The notes beneath the pieces are model-generated. The model searched no databases. It was not told the origin of the DNA and saw nothing but the letters and a program-made list of their open reading frames with translations. 24,008 nucleotides of DNA from Methanobacteriota archaeon (GTDB taxonomy: Archaea > Thermoplasmatota > Poseidoniia > Poseidoniales > Thalassarchaeaceae), in contig PBHZ01000015.1 of NCBI GenBank assembly GCA_002719615.1, positions 52,401 to 76,408 of the forward strand, given 5' to 3'. The number at the start of each line of letters is the position of its first letter. The stretch's first letter is position 1. The position numbers and the translations under genes are program-made. This document shows positions 8,701 to 16,328 of the stretch, piece by piece.

Positions 8701-9548
8701 GTACTCTTGGAATATATTTGATTACAGCATCTATCTTAATGATAGTTGTAGAAGGTTTCGGAGTCAAATTACCTAATATTATCAGTCCATTGGCATTTTC
8801 TCCATCAACTGCAAAAGTAAGTGTTGCCAATACGGCATATTATATTGTCCAAGGATTTTCAACTCGCTCATCATTCTTACTAATATTTTTGTGTTTACTT
8901 TCTGACTTGGCATTATTTGTAGATCCGATTATAGTTGATATTTTCATTAATGAAGCTGGATGGTCACAACAAAAATATAATGCAATAATTGGAGGGATAG
9001 TAGTTTTGTTCACGATGTTGGGGCAAATATTTGGAGGATTTTTGGGAGATAGATATGGAGTCAGAGAAATAGCAATGATTGGATTTACCCTTCTCGCTCT
9101 AGCGAATGCAGGGCTAGCATTACTTAATGCATATTGGGAAGATACCACCATCATGACTATTTATCTATGTGTAAAGGCACTAATATACGGAATTGCTTGG
9201 ATTTGTGTTATATCAGTATCTATGAGACTTACATATAGTAAAGCGGGAGGGACACAATTTACAGCATACATGTCAATGTTCAATCTTTCTGCTGTGTTTG
9301 CATATTTATTTTCCGGCAGGATGATTGCTGCTTTTGATTACTTAACAATGTTATATATTGGTGCTGCTCTAACATTAATTTCCGTAATTTTCTTATTATT
9401 CATAGATCCAGATGAAACAGATAGGGTTCTTGAAGGTAGATTTGAAGATGATGATTCAGGAGGAGATTTAGGAGAAAATCTTTGGCTAGAAAATGAAAGA
9501 CCAAAAGATGCTATATTAGTTGGAGGAACAGAAAATGTCGCAGCTTAA
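5721..9548 (+). CDS. Subtilisin-like serine protease fused to an AmpG-like major facilitator transporter
   Basis: A single uninterrupted frame encodes 1275 residues. A signal peptide (about 1-24) is followed by a possible Ca-binding DKNLNRIDD stretch (60-68) and an S8 subtilase domain. The catalytic residues are Asp191 in ILDTG, His257 in HGTHVAG, Asn364 in SAGN and Ser441 in SGTSMATP. A beta-rich domain spans about 505-625. One membrane helix (about 630-656) leads to a charged linker. From about 705 to 1236 there is a roughly 12-helix MFS permease beginning LAQGLPAGFTYV, with the GRRRPW loop motif and GDRYG in the second half, most like the AmpG/acetyl-CoA transporter branch. The topology is self-consistent: protease outside, linker inside, permease N-terminus inside. 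It could couple outside peptide cleavage to uptake, but the transported substrate is unknown. The 3' end overlaps the glutaredoxin gene by 14 bases. Confidence 0.93.
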   Translation: MVERRTLLASSLIMIFILPLATSTILPPDNSKGGFDAKGVWTERVESGIHNEWWIDWSRDKNLNRIDDKLEWILDQPMKIQNDWWKRAPEKSSRLFINYDHHPTDYDVKAIEEIGGEVTFRPKYLDNMIVTIPTEQITSESGILSLNGVVMIEDLGLAEPTMHEAAPNMGVNSVWEDLGLDGTGSTIAILDTGVRGDHEGLNDMDDDPFTCVTDPPNPLDPNPQPISDCDPKIVAFYDAVFTDEEQDPSTSYDSGTHGTHVAGIAAGSGGGQTDTTTGLKYIGAAPGAFLVTILACCDGDIEDIIQGAQWAIENKEKHSIDILTSSLGEQQIENHIDNDGSSSWSRQMDYVVEAGIITTLSAGNEFGGATFAGCNTIDSPGDAELPVTVGSLDKDLGLAIYSSRGYTSDLRVKPDVAVIGSNIMAPDAATSDGYTSKSGTSMATPLMAGIAALMIQANPDLTPEEFKDIIRVDSIEREIELLNDPGFNDCSILETRPDNEFGYGQADPVAFVESAGNIDRSLNISMNLETLQTINNESYVSGTSSGAVSGQGGEVQVRVGSGDWKGAADVGGNGDWSEWRVKLLPHEKSGNSTIYARLIISEDRISPVDAKRVLLVDQAASNMGEDRDLISIGSYIFFIPFFIALAILAYAAINERWIDKLEKKGEKSQKESFDINKYDPRRGPEVIRNIVKEWNNGASLIENQFRRLVSLCVLYLAQGLPAGFTYVAFVAYLSDNGTPPEEIAILFATIALPWTFKFVWGPVIDLLVIPEYGRRRPWILFAQSGMVISLATILFVPNIIDKIALVTILLFIHNLFSSLQDVSVDALAVDVLQPDEVAKANGMMFATKRGGMILGGAVLGMLVPTFGIKFVIMIQIPLLILIMLLPLFLREKPENKLFPWNNSRDENSSGEDVLADSKEDLSLAWEENEDSEFRSARWTASNIYENRISISAALLWIGLVAWIFGSSIDILYLIGEPLIEGTLEEIFVKLSIISTLGIYLITASILMIVVEGFGVKLPNIISPLAFSPSTAKVSVANTAYYIVQGFSTRSSFLLIFLCLLSDLALFVDPIIVDIFINEAGWSQQKYNAIIGGIVVLFTMLGQIFGGFLGDRYGVREIAMIGFTLLALANAGLALLNAYWEDTTIMTIYLCVKALIYGIAWICVISVSMRLTYSKAGGTQFTAYMSMFNLSAVFAYLFSGRMIAAFDYLTMLYIGAALTLISVIFLLFIDPDETDRVLEGRFEDDDSGGDLGENLWLENERPKDAILVGGTENVAA
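9522..9526 (+). promoter_or_regulatory. Ribosome-binding site of the glutaredoxin gene
   Basis: GGAGG lies eight bases before the ATG at 9535, inside the end of the upstream fusion gene. It favours that ATG over the in-frame TTG at 9520, which overlaps the site. Confidence 0.7.
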
Positions 9549-9804
9549 TGAGTTTTTTAAAAAAAGTAAAACTGACTTTTTAATGTTCACACAAACTATC
9601 TGTGTATATTGTACAATAGCAAAAAGATATTTGAAAAATAAAGGACTGAGTTATACAGAAATAAATTTAGATCATCATGATGGATTAAGAAGAGAATTAG
9701 TTATGGAAACTGGCCACAGAACTGTTCCAGTGCTATTTGATCTTAGAGGAGATGAAATAGTATTTGTCGGCGGTTCCGATAATCTAATCGAATACAAATT
9801 ATGA
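9535..9804 (+). CDS. Glutaredoxin-like thiol-disulfide oxidoreductase
   Basis: This 89-residue protein has the thioredoxin fold features of a glutaredoxin: an active-site CVYC at Cys23-Cys26 after the first strand and the cis-proline motif TVP (Pro65) before the third strand. The later VGGSDNL segment is the usual GG-type glutathione-binding turn. It probably reduces disulfides in the cytoplasm, fed by glutathione-like thiols or by a thioredoxin reductase such as the one at 1480-2409. There is no signal peptide. The start overlaps the subtilase-transporter gene by 14 bases and has a strong GGAGG site, so the two are translated from one message. The reason for the pairing is unknown. Confidence 0.88.
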   Translation: MSQLNEFFKKSKTDFLMFTQTICVYCTIAKRYLKNKGLSYTEINLDHHDGLRRELVMETGHRTVPVLFDLRGDEIVFVGGSDNLIEYKL

Positions 9805-9812
9805 ATGTAGAA

Positions 9813-9823
9813 TTACTTATTAG
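9813..9823 (+). promoter_or_regulatory. Candidate TATA box for the ELWxxDGT lipoprotein gene
   Basis: TTACTTATTAG centred about 27 bases before the ATG at 9845 and 21 before the ATG at 9839. No ribosome-binding site is seen, so a leaderless message starting at or near the ATG is likely. Inferred from position only. Confidence 0.35.
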
Positions 9824-9838
9824 CCTCCAAAGATTGGC

Positions 9839-12025
9839 ATGCTTATGAAAATTAATGCAGTTACCTTGGTGCTTATATTTTTGATATCTATTTTTGCAGG
9901 GTGTATTGAAGGTGGTAGTAGTGCAGGAGATAGGGAAAAGATAGCTTCTCTAGAGTTGGAAATTAACAATCTAACTGCTGAAAATGAAGAATTGTCTAGT
10001 AATTATGCAATTATTCAACAGACCTTAGATGCTGCATTAATAGATTTGAATAGTTCTAATCAAGATGTCAATAATTTGACTTTGACTTTGACTTCTTTGG
10101 AATCATATAGAGATAATCTTGCTAATATCTTAAATGAAACAATGAATGAACTAAATCAAACTCAAGATGAGGGATTATTAGCGCAACTAGAAAGCCAGAT
10201 TACCAATTTGACTGTAGAAATGGAAGATGCAAACTCCGAGATTTTGGCCCTTAATAACCAAATAATGACTAAGCAAAGTGAATCAGAGCAATTATTAGCT
10301 ACTATTAATGCCCTCCAAAGTACAATTGATGGTTTAACATTTGATACACGTCAAATCGTTGGCGATTGTCCGATGGATAATCCGGGGATAGAGTTTGTTG
10401 GAGGATTTGATGATGGAACAGGAGCTGGTATTGAGGGAGATGGTGAATTATGGAATGATGAAATCCAATTCCGACTAGGCGAATGCCCGGGCAACTATGG
10501 AAGGATTTTGAATCTATCAAAAAATTATTGGGGGCCATCAGGCATCGCTAAAATGGGTGATAAGTTGGTTTTTGCGGGGAATGATGGCGTACATAGTTGG
10601 GAACCATGGATAACAGATGGGACTGTTTCTGGGACTTACATGGTCAAAGATGTTAGGCCAGAAGAATGTACTGTAAATGAAAATACAGGAGAAGAAACAT
10701 GTAATAACTATGGTAGTTTAACTTATCAAGATTTTAGTGGCATAAATAGAGATAATTACTGGCCTGAGTTAGTTTCTGGGAACTCAAAATTCTTCTTCTC
10801 AGGCTATGGCGAGGGCGGCGGAATGGCAGAAGTTTTCGTTAGTGACGGCACAGAAGAAGGAACTTATTTAATTCAGGATCAGTGGACTCATGAATATTTC
10901 TCTTCTAATGGGTGGTGGGATTTCTATTTTGTTGGGCCTAGAGATTTACATGTCATCCCATCTTCAGGGAATCATCCGGATAGGTTGGTTTATTCTGGTT
11001 TTTGGGCACATTCAGGAGATGTCACGGGTGAAGAACCATATCTCACCGATGGTGTTACAACAGTCAGAATGGGAAATATAGTACCTGAAATAACAGAAGC
11101 AGGCCCTTACTGCTGTTTTGATTTCTTAGGATCGAAGCCAAGAGATTTTACGCATGTAGACAATATGATCTATTTTTCCGCTGAAAGTAATGATAATGGC
11201 AGAGAACTGTACAGATATGACCTTAATGGATTTGGAAATAATAGATTATTCTTGATTGGAGATATTAGACCTGGGATTGAGGGCAGTGAACCAGAACAAC
11301 TCACCCCGGTCGGAGATAATAAGATATATTTCAGCGCAGAAGTAGATTCTGAAACAGGTAGAGAACTATATTTCAGCAGAGGAAGTGCTGTTAATACCAA
11401 TATTGTCATGGATATTTGGCCGGGTGATAATAATAGCAGTAATCCTCAAAATTTAATCTCACATGGAGAAAATATATTTTTTACAGCGGATAATGGACAA
11501 AATGGTACTGAATTATGGTATTCGGACAGTACTGTCACTGGCACTCAAATGGTAAAAGATATCAATACAAATGGATCAAGTAATCCAAGAAGTTTTGTTC
11601 TCTCTGGAGACATATTATATTTTACCGCATACAATGAACAATACGGACGTGAATTATGGAAATCAGATGGTACTGAAGAAGGTACTGTCATGATAATGGA
11701 CATATACGTTGGCTCAAATTCAACTTTCGATTGGGATCTTAACGAAAGGTTGTTTGGGGAACAAATGATTTTACATGATGAAAAAATATATTTTACTGCT
11801 AATTCCCCGGAATATGGATATGAAATATGGCAATCGGATGGCACGATGCAAGGAACTAATATTTTATTAGATTTGAATTCAGGAAATAATTCTAGTTATC
11901 CTTGGTGGTTAACAAGTTTTGGAAATAAATTATATTTTACTGCTACAAATATTGAACCTTATCCAACAGATGGAAGACAGATGTATTTTTATTGGGACAA
12001 TCCTGGCCCTGTAATTAATATTTAA
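9839..12025 (+). CDS. Secreted lipoprotein with coiled coil and ELWxxDGT beta-propeller-like repeats
   Basis: The 728-residue protein begins with a short hydrophobic signal ending in the lipobox FAGC (Cys22), so it is probably anchored to the outer face of the membrane by a lipid. Residues about 33-165 form a long Leu/Asn/Glu-rich coiled coil. From about 230 to 720 there are at least six degenerate repeats of the form EhWxSDGTxxGTxMxxDI...hYFTA, best seen near ELWYSDSTVTGT, ELWKSDGTEEGT and EIWQSDGTMQGT. These match the ELWxxDGT repeat family, expected to fold as propeller blades. Many Asn-X-Ser/Thr sites fit a glycosylated surface protein. A second ATG two codons later (9845) would place the message start at the ATG. 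Likely a cell-surface binding or sensing protein; the ligand is unknown. Confidence 0.88.
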   Translation: MLMKINAVTLVLIFLISIFAGCIEGGSSAGDREKIASLELEINNLTAENEELSSNYAIIQQTLDAALIDLNSSNQDVNNLTLTLTSLESYRDNLANILNETMNELNQTQDEGLLAQLESQITNLTVEMEDANSEILALNNQIMTKQSESEQLLATINALQSTIDGLTFDTRQIVGDCPMDNPGIEFVGGFDDGTGAGIEGDGELWNDEIQFRLGECPGNYGRILNLSKNYWGPSGIAKMGDKLVFAGNDGVHSWEPWITDGTVSGTYMVKDVRPEECTVNENTGEETCNNYGSLTYQDFSGINRDNYWPELVSGNSKFFFSGYGEGGGMAEVFVSDGTEEGTYLIQDQWTHEYFSSNGWWDFYFVGPRDLHVIPSSGNHPDRLVYSGFWAHSGDVTGEEPYLTDGVTTVRMGNIVPEITEAGPYCCFDFLGSKPRDFTHVDNMIYFSAESNDNGRELYRYDLNGFGNNRLFLIGDIRPGIEGSEPEQLTPVGDNKIYFSAEVDSETGRELYFSRGSAVNTNIVMDIWPGDNNSSNPQNLISHGENIFFTADNGQNGTELWYSDSTVTGTQMVKDINTNGSSNPRSFVLSGDILYFTAYNEQYGRELWKSDGTEEGTVMIMDIYVGSNSTFDWDLNERLFGEQMILHDEKIYFTANSPEYGYEIWQSDGTMQGTNILLDLNSGNNSSYPWWLTSFGNKLYFTATNIEPYPTDGRQMYFYWDNPGPVINI

Positions 12026-12066
12026 AATAGGAAAGGTTAGAAAAACAATTTATTTTGCATCCCATC

Positions 12067-12076
12067 TATTTTATTA
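12067..12076 (+). promoter_or_regulatory. Candidate TATA box for the zincin-like gene
   Basis: TATTTTATTA centred about 27 bases before the ATG at 12099, with no ribosome-binding site between, as expected for a leaderless archaeal message. Confidence 0.35.
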
Positions 12077-12098
12077 CACCGTATAATTTGGCATTAAC

Positions 12099-13427
12099 AT
12101 GGATTCAGAACCTCCGGGGTTAAGAATTAAACCTCTGTTTGGAGATGGAGACGGAGATAAGATTCCAGATATTGAACTTATGGAAGTTAGGACATTAGGT
12201 ATTTTTGCTGTTTGGTGGGATAAAAGATTTGATTGGGAAAGTCGTGCAAATTTTATCTTGAAAACTTTATACAAAGTTAGAGAGGATTGTATAAAAAATT
12301 TAGGAATGAGTGACCCCAAAAATGTCAGGTTGGGTTTTTATTTTAATGTCTACATTCATGACTCTGATTTGTATTACCCAGGATCTACAAAAAAAGATGA
12401 TTTATTCCCAGATAAGTGGTATGCTATGGTTAAAGATAACAGAATGGGCCTACCTTACATGACTTTACCATGGCAAGACACAGATGGCGATCTGGTTAGA
12501 CATGAAGGTTTTCACGTCTTTCAGAATGAATGGTATAGAAAAAGGACAAAACAATGGCACGAGTTGAGTTGGTATATTGAAGCATCGGCTAGTTGGTATG
12601 CTGCCGATCGTGCAAATCAAAAAGAATCCGTCACTAGTTATGAGAGAGTTCATTTCATAACAGCAAATCCTCATTTAGCCATATGGCACACAGAACATAA
12701 TAAGAAAATTAGTGATCCAGATGAAAAAGAACTAAATCAACGTCAATATGCTTTGGAGTGTTATTTGTTCTTTCTTTCTGAGGTGTGTAATGTTCCAAAA
12801 AATATCATAACTGATATATTTAAAATAAAGGATAAAGTAAATCCTGCAGAATACCTTTTTAGAAAGATTGGAAGTCATAATTTACGTGAATTTTTTACAT
12901 ACTGGGCTGCTTGTAACACGGATGATTTTAGTTATCTTTCCAACGTACAAAAAAAATTTATTGATACCCAGAGATGGAATAGTAAAAAATCTGTGTTAAA
13001 TCAATTGGTCTTTAGTTGGAGTTCAAGGTATTTAAAAAGAGGAAATTCAAATGAAAGTATTACTTTCAACCCAATGGAGAAATTAATACCTAGAGGCTGG
13101 TCATACAATGTTCTAGAATTAAAGAACGATTATGGAGGAAAAGGTAAGTATGAATTTAAATTGGAAGGCGATGCTTTTGGAAGTGAGGGAGCACCATCAT
13201 ACTTTTCAGGAAGAGTGTTAATTAAAAAAAATTGGAGTGCTTATCGAGAGAGAAGAGGAATTACTGAACATGTACCTTTTATAATGAGTGGAGGTATTGA
13301 AGGTAGAGCGTCAATCATAGCAGATCGGGGTGATTTGATTTATGTCGTAATTACTTCAGTACCTGAGTATTTTACAACTAATCAAACATACAATTACAGA
13401 CTAACTTTCAGCAAAAAGGAAATCTAA
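12099..13427 (+). CDS. Zincin-like putative metalloprotease (HExxH), unknown family
   Basis: The 442-residue protein contains HEGFH at 135-139, an HExxH zinc motif. A helix with IEASASW follows, whose Glu161 is a good candidate third ligand, the gluzincin arrangement seen in several uncharacterised families such as DUF6055-like proteins. A GDGDGDKIPD stretch at about 15-24 resembles a calcium-binding thrombospondin type 3-like loop. The last third (about 320-440) looks beta-rich, perhaps a pre-peptidase-C-like domain. No signal peptide is visible at the chosen ATG, which is odd because calcium loops and such C-terminal domains are usually found on exported proteins. A TATA-like box at 12067-12076 supports this start. 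It may be a protease or an inactive binding protein. Confidence 0.75.
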   Translation: MDSEPPGLRIKPLFGDGDGDKIPDIELMEVRTLGIFAVWWDKRFDWESRANFILKTLYKVREDCIKNLGMSDPKNVRLGFYFNVYIHDSDLYYPGSTKKDDLFPDKWYAMVKDNRMGLPYMTLPWQDTDGDLVRHEGFHVFQNEWYRKRTKQWHELSWYIEASASWYAADRANQKESVTSYERVHFITANPHLAIWHTEHNKKISDPDEKELNQRQYALECYLFFLSEVCNVPKNIITDIFKIKDKVNPAEYLFRKIGSHNLREFFTYWAACNTDDFSYLSNVQKKFIDTQRWNSKKSVLNQLVFSWSSRYLKRGNSNESITFNPMEKLIPRGWSYNVLELKNDYGGKGKYEFKLEGDAFGSEGAPSYFSGRVLIKKNWSAYRERRGITEHVPFIMSGGIEGRASIIADRGDLIYVVITSVPEYFTTNQTYNYRLTFSKKEI

Positions 13428-13432
13428 ATTCA

Positions 13433-14938
13433 TTATCTTCTTCGACCGCCACCAGACCTTCCGCCGCCACCAGATCTGCCGCCACCACCAGATCTGCCGC
13501 CACCACCAGATCTGCCGCCACCACCGGACCTTCTACTCCCTCTGGGCCTTCCTCCGCCGCTTGAACGGCTCATTGTCCTTCTTCTTCCTGATGAAGATCT
13601 ATGAAAATGACGTCGTCTCCTGAAATAACCATATGGCCTGTAAAATGGGCGATAATACCAAGGCCCAGTGAAAGGAGGCATTCCTCCATAGCCACCATAT
13701 CCTTGATCTCCTCCTTGGAAACCTACTTGTTGGTCATAATTTGAGAAACGGACATAAATAAATGATATCAATAAAAGTATTATCAGTGATAACATGCAAC
13801 AAAATAATTCATTAATAGTAAACTTATCAGGATGTATTTCAGCTGATTTGGAAGGATTTTCCGGATTAACATACACCTGTAACTCTCCCTCTATTGGGTA
13901 TAGATTTTTTATATCATCAATACAAGGAATATCGGACGAAATGGAAGAGGACGAGAATGAACCAGTATAACTTGTTTCCACCGCAGAACCAGAAGAGTAA
14001 GTATAGGAATATACTAAATCAGCATAACATGAATAATACAGATAAATATCATAAGAATCTGCTGGAAATAGTAATATCTCATTCCAAACTGTTCCTGAAG
14101 GAGATCCATGAGAAATAGCAAAAACCTGATAATCAGAATGATTATTTGAGTTTACTTCAATAGACACATTATCTCCTATTTGGAAATAAAATTCTATGTC
14201 TTCCAAACAAGGCCACTCCCCCGTTATTTCTGGAGTATATTGCCAATTAACATAAGAAACGCCATCTATAGTGTATGATAAATTTAAATCCGCATAACAT
14301 GTGTAATAATCATAATATTCAGTATATTGATCACAGACCTCATAACCATCATAATCAGTATAACAATCTTCATAGCTGTATGATCTTTCTTGGACATCTT
14401 CAAACCAACCTGTGTCATTTTCTATCGTAGCATTAACTTCAATCCACTGAATATCATCTGAACCAATTAATTTAGCATCAGTTAGCTCCCAATCAACTTG
14501 ATTAGTAAATTGATATGTCATTAATAATGAAGTTCCAATTGTCAATAAAAGGGCTATGCTAACGAAAATTAATTCACCAGGTGATAGCCAATCCGGAAGG
14601 GAAAAACTAGTTCTTTTTGCCATTGTTCCAACTTCTCCTGATTTTGAATCATTTGAATTGATGTTTTCCATTGGGTTGGTTATTTTTGGGATAGTTGATG
14701 AGCCTGAATTGATCAAGTTACCATCTGGGCCAACTTCAGGTATTCCTAACCCAGGTCCATTTACAGAATCAGATGTAAGTGTATTAAGTTGTGATAATTT
14801 TAATTTATGCTCTGCTTCTGCAATTTCTTCTTCCCTTTGGAGTCTTTTTTTCTCAGCCTCATTCAATAAATCATTAATTTCTTCTTTAGGAGATTTTTCT
14901 TCTTCGTCGGCTGAATTCCACCATTTATCATCTTCCAT
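13433..14938 (-). CDS. Membrane protein with two DUF3592-like domains and a Gly/Arg-repeat tail
   Basis: The protein has 501 residues from the ATG at 14938; a TTG four codons upstream is less likely. The first 90 residues are charged and include a predicted coiled coil (EAEKKRLQREEEIAEAEHKL). A membrane helix at about 119-143 leads to an outside region with two related units. Each has a CYADL strand and a PC(L/I)(E/D)DI turn, ending in a VEVN or VYVNPENPSK strand, like DUF3592. The first unit is preceded by a strikingly Tyr/Asp/Cys-rich stretch. A second helix (about 376-399) returns to the cytoplasm, and the tail is Tyr/Pro/Gly-rich, then Arg/Ser-rich, then tandem RSGGGG ending RRR. The gene is convergent with the zincin gene, five bases apart. 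Function unknown. Confidence 0.85.
   Translation of the reverse strand: MEDDKWWNSADEEEKSPKEEINDLLNEAEKKRLQREEEIAEAEHKLKLSQLNTLTSDSVNGPGLGIPEVGPDGNLINSGSSTIPKITNPMENINSNDSKSGEVGTMAKRTSFSLPDWLSPGELIFVSIALLLTIGTSLLMTYQFTNQVDWELTDAKLIGSDDIQWIEVNATIENDTGWFEDVQERSYSYEDCYTDYDGYEVCDQYTEYYDYYTCYADLNLSYTIDGVSYVNWQYTPEITGEWPCLEDIEFYFQIGDNVSIEVNSNNHSDYQVFAISHGSPSGTVWNEILLFPADSYDIYLYYSCYADLVYSYTYSSGSAVETSYTGSFSSSSISSDIPCIDDIKNLYPIEGELQVYVNPENPSKSAEIHPDKFTINELFCCMLSLIILLLISFIYVRFSNYDQQVGFQGGDQGYGGYGGMPPFTGPWYYRPFYRPYGYFRRRRHFHRSSSGRRRTMSRSSGGGRPRGSRRSGGGGRSGGGGRSGGGGRSGGGGRSGGGRRR
13453..13524 (-). repeat. Tandem 18-bp repeat coding for RSGGGG
   Basis: Four consecutive 18-base units: one variant and three identical copies of cagatctgccgccaccac (plus-strand reading). 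Degenerate partial units lie on both sides. The tract is GC-rich in an otherwise AT-rich gene and encodes the Gly/Arg tail of the DUF3592-like protein. It is likely to vary in copy number. Confidence 0.9.
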
Positions 14939-14970
14939 AAGTATTCTCAATACTTGTTACAATAGACTAG

Positions 14971-14982
14971 TATTTATGTATA
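14971..14982 (+). promoter_or_regulatory. Candidate TATA box for the M29 aminopeptidase gene
   Basis: TATTTATGTATA centred about 29 bases before the ATG at 15006, in the 67-base gap between two divergent genes. No ribosome-binding site precedes that ATG, fitting a leaderless message. Confidence 0.35.
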
Positions 14983-15005
14983 TTCAATATTTTGAGATAT
15001 CAGAT

Positions 15006-16298
15006 ATGAATAATTTATACAGAGAACACATACGCCATATTATGACTGAAGACGAAGATTTGCCTTTTGACTCAAAAATGCTAGATAGAATGGCTAGTGT
15101 ATGTATTAAATTTGGTTTGAATTTACAACATGGACAGGATTTGATTATCACTTCAACTGTAGAGTCATTGCCTCTTGTGAGAAGAATTACTGAAGAAGCA
15201 TACAAGGCAGGAGCAGGGGTTGTGACTACTATTTTATCTGATGAAGAATTAAGTTTGGCGAAATATAGGTATGGAAGTGAAGAAAGTTTCGACAGAGCTC
15301 CTGAATGGATTTTTAAAGGGATGGCAGAAGCTTTCAGTAACAATACTGCTCGTCTTGCAATTTCAGGAGATAATCCAATGCTATTGTCTGGTCAGAATCC
15401 GGAAGTAGTATCTAGAGTTGGTAAAGCGATGTCTATTGCTTCTAAACCTGCTATGGAAAAGATAACTAATTTTGAGACTAATTGGAATATAGTGTCATAC
15501 CCAGGCAGTAAGTGGGCCAAACAAGTATTTCCAGAATTATCTGAAAGTGATGCTGTAAGAAAATTAGCAGAAGCTATTTTTTCTGCTTCAAGAATTGATG
15601 GAGAGAATCCTGTAGAAGATCTAAGCATACATCATGAGAGGCTAAAAAAACGTCAAGAATGGTTGAATGAATATGCATTTAAATCTCTACATTACACTGC
15701 TTCGGGTACAGATCTGATAATTGGACTTGCAGATGGACATGCTTGGAAAGGAGGTGCTAGTATGGCTAAAAATGGTATAATCTGTTCACCCAATATTCCT
15801 ACCGAAGAAGTATTTACAACTCCTCATGCATATCAAGTAGATGGAATAGTAAAGGCAACAAAACCACTTGTATACAGAGGTACATTAATTGATGGCATTG
15901 AAGTACGTTTTGAAAGAGGAGAGATAGTAGAAGCGAAAGCCACAGAAGGTGAAGAGGTCTTTCTTCAACTATTAGATACTGATAGTGGCTCAAGAAGATT
16001 GGGTGAAGTAGCATTAGTCCCTCATTCATCACCAATTTCTCAATCAGGGATTTTATTCTATAACACGCTATATGATGAAAATGCAGCTTGTCATATTGCA
16101 CTGGGACAATGCTATTCTAAATGTTTTAGAGAAGAAATTACTTCTAATCCAAAAGCCATAAAAGATTCTGGTGGCAATAGTTCTATGATACATGTAGACT
16201 GGATGATTGGATCTGATGAGTTAGACATAGATGGAATAACTACTGATGGTATTATTGTACCAGTATTCAGAAATGGAGAATGGGCAAATGAAATTTAG
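15006..16298 (+). CDS. M29-family aminopeptidase (AmpS/AmpT-like)
   Basis: This is a 430-residue thermophilic-type metalloaminopeptidase. The N-terminal domain contains FGLNLQHGQDLII and the EEAYKAGAG helix typical of the family. The two-metal site is complete: PTEEVF (Glu267/268), LGEVALVPHSS (Glu334, His340), the helix AACHIALG (His363), and HVDWMIGS (His396, Asp398). It removes N-terminal residues from peptides in the cytoplasm, a plausible partner for peptide uptake by a cell that secretes proteases. The frame is open far upstream to 14556, but that part lies opposite the N-terminus of the divergent membrane protein gene and does not match the family. I choose the ATG at 15006, which sits at TATA distance from 14971-14982. 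ATG 15042 is a shorter alternative. Confidence 0.93.
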   Translation: MNNLYREHIRHIMTEDEDLPFDSKMLDRMASVCIKFGLNLQHGQDLIITSTVESLPLVRRITEEAYKAGAGVVTTILSDEELSLAKYRYGSEESFDRAPEWIFKGMAEAFSNNTARLAISGDNPMLLSGQNPEVVSRVGKAMSIASKPAMEKITNFETNWNIVSYPGSKWAKQVFPELSESDAVRKLAEAIFSASRIDGENPVEDLSIHHERLKKRQEWLNEYAFKSLHYTASGTDLIIGLADGHAWKGGASMAKNGIICSPNIPTEEVFTTPHAYQVDGIVKATKPLVYRGTLIDGIEVRFERGEIVEAKATEGEEVFLQLLDTDSGSRRLGEVALVPHSSPISQSGILFYNTLYDENAACHIALGQCYSKCFREEITSNPKAIKDSGGNSSMIHVDWMIGSDELDIDGITTDGIIVPVFRNGEWANEI

Positions 16299-16328
16299 AT
16301 TATTATATTAAATCATATATATATTTGT

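Noticed and set aside
8156..9154. Three minus-strand open frames inside the transporter half of the fusion gene
   Set aside because: They are low-complexity Ser/Thr/Ile-rich shadows of membrane-helix codons with no ribosome-binding sites or family motifs.
13453..13524. CRISPR-like direct repeats
   Set aside because: The units are contiguous with no spacers and stay in the coding frame as RSGGGG.
14556..15005. In-frame N-terminal extension of the aminopeptidase reading frame
   Set aside because: It lies opposite the N-terminal part of the divergent membrane protein gene, does not resemble M29 proteins, and the TATA-supported start is at 15006.
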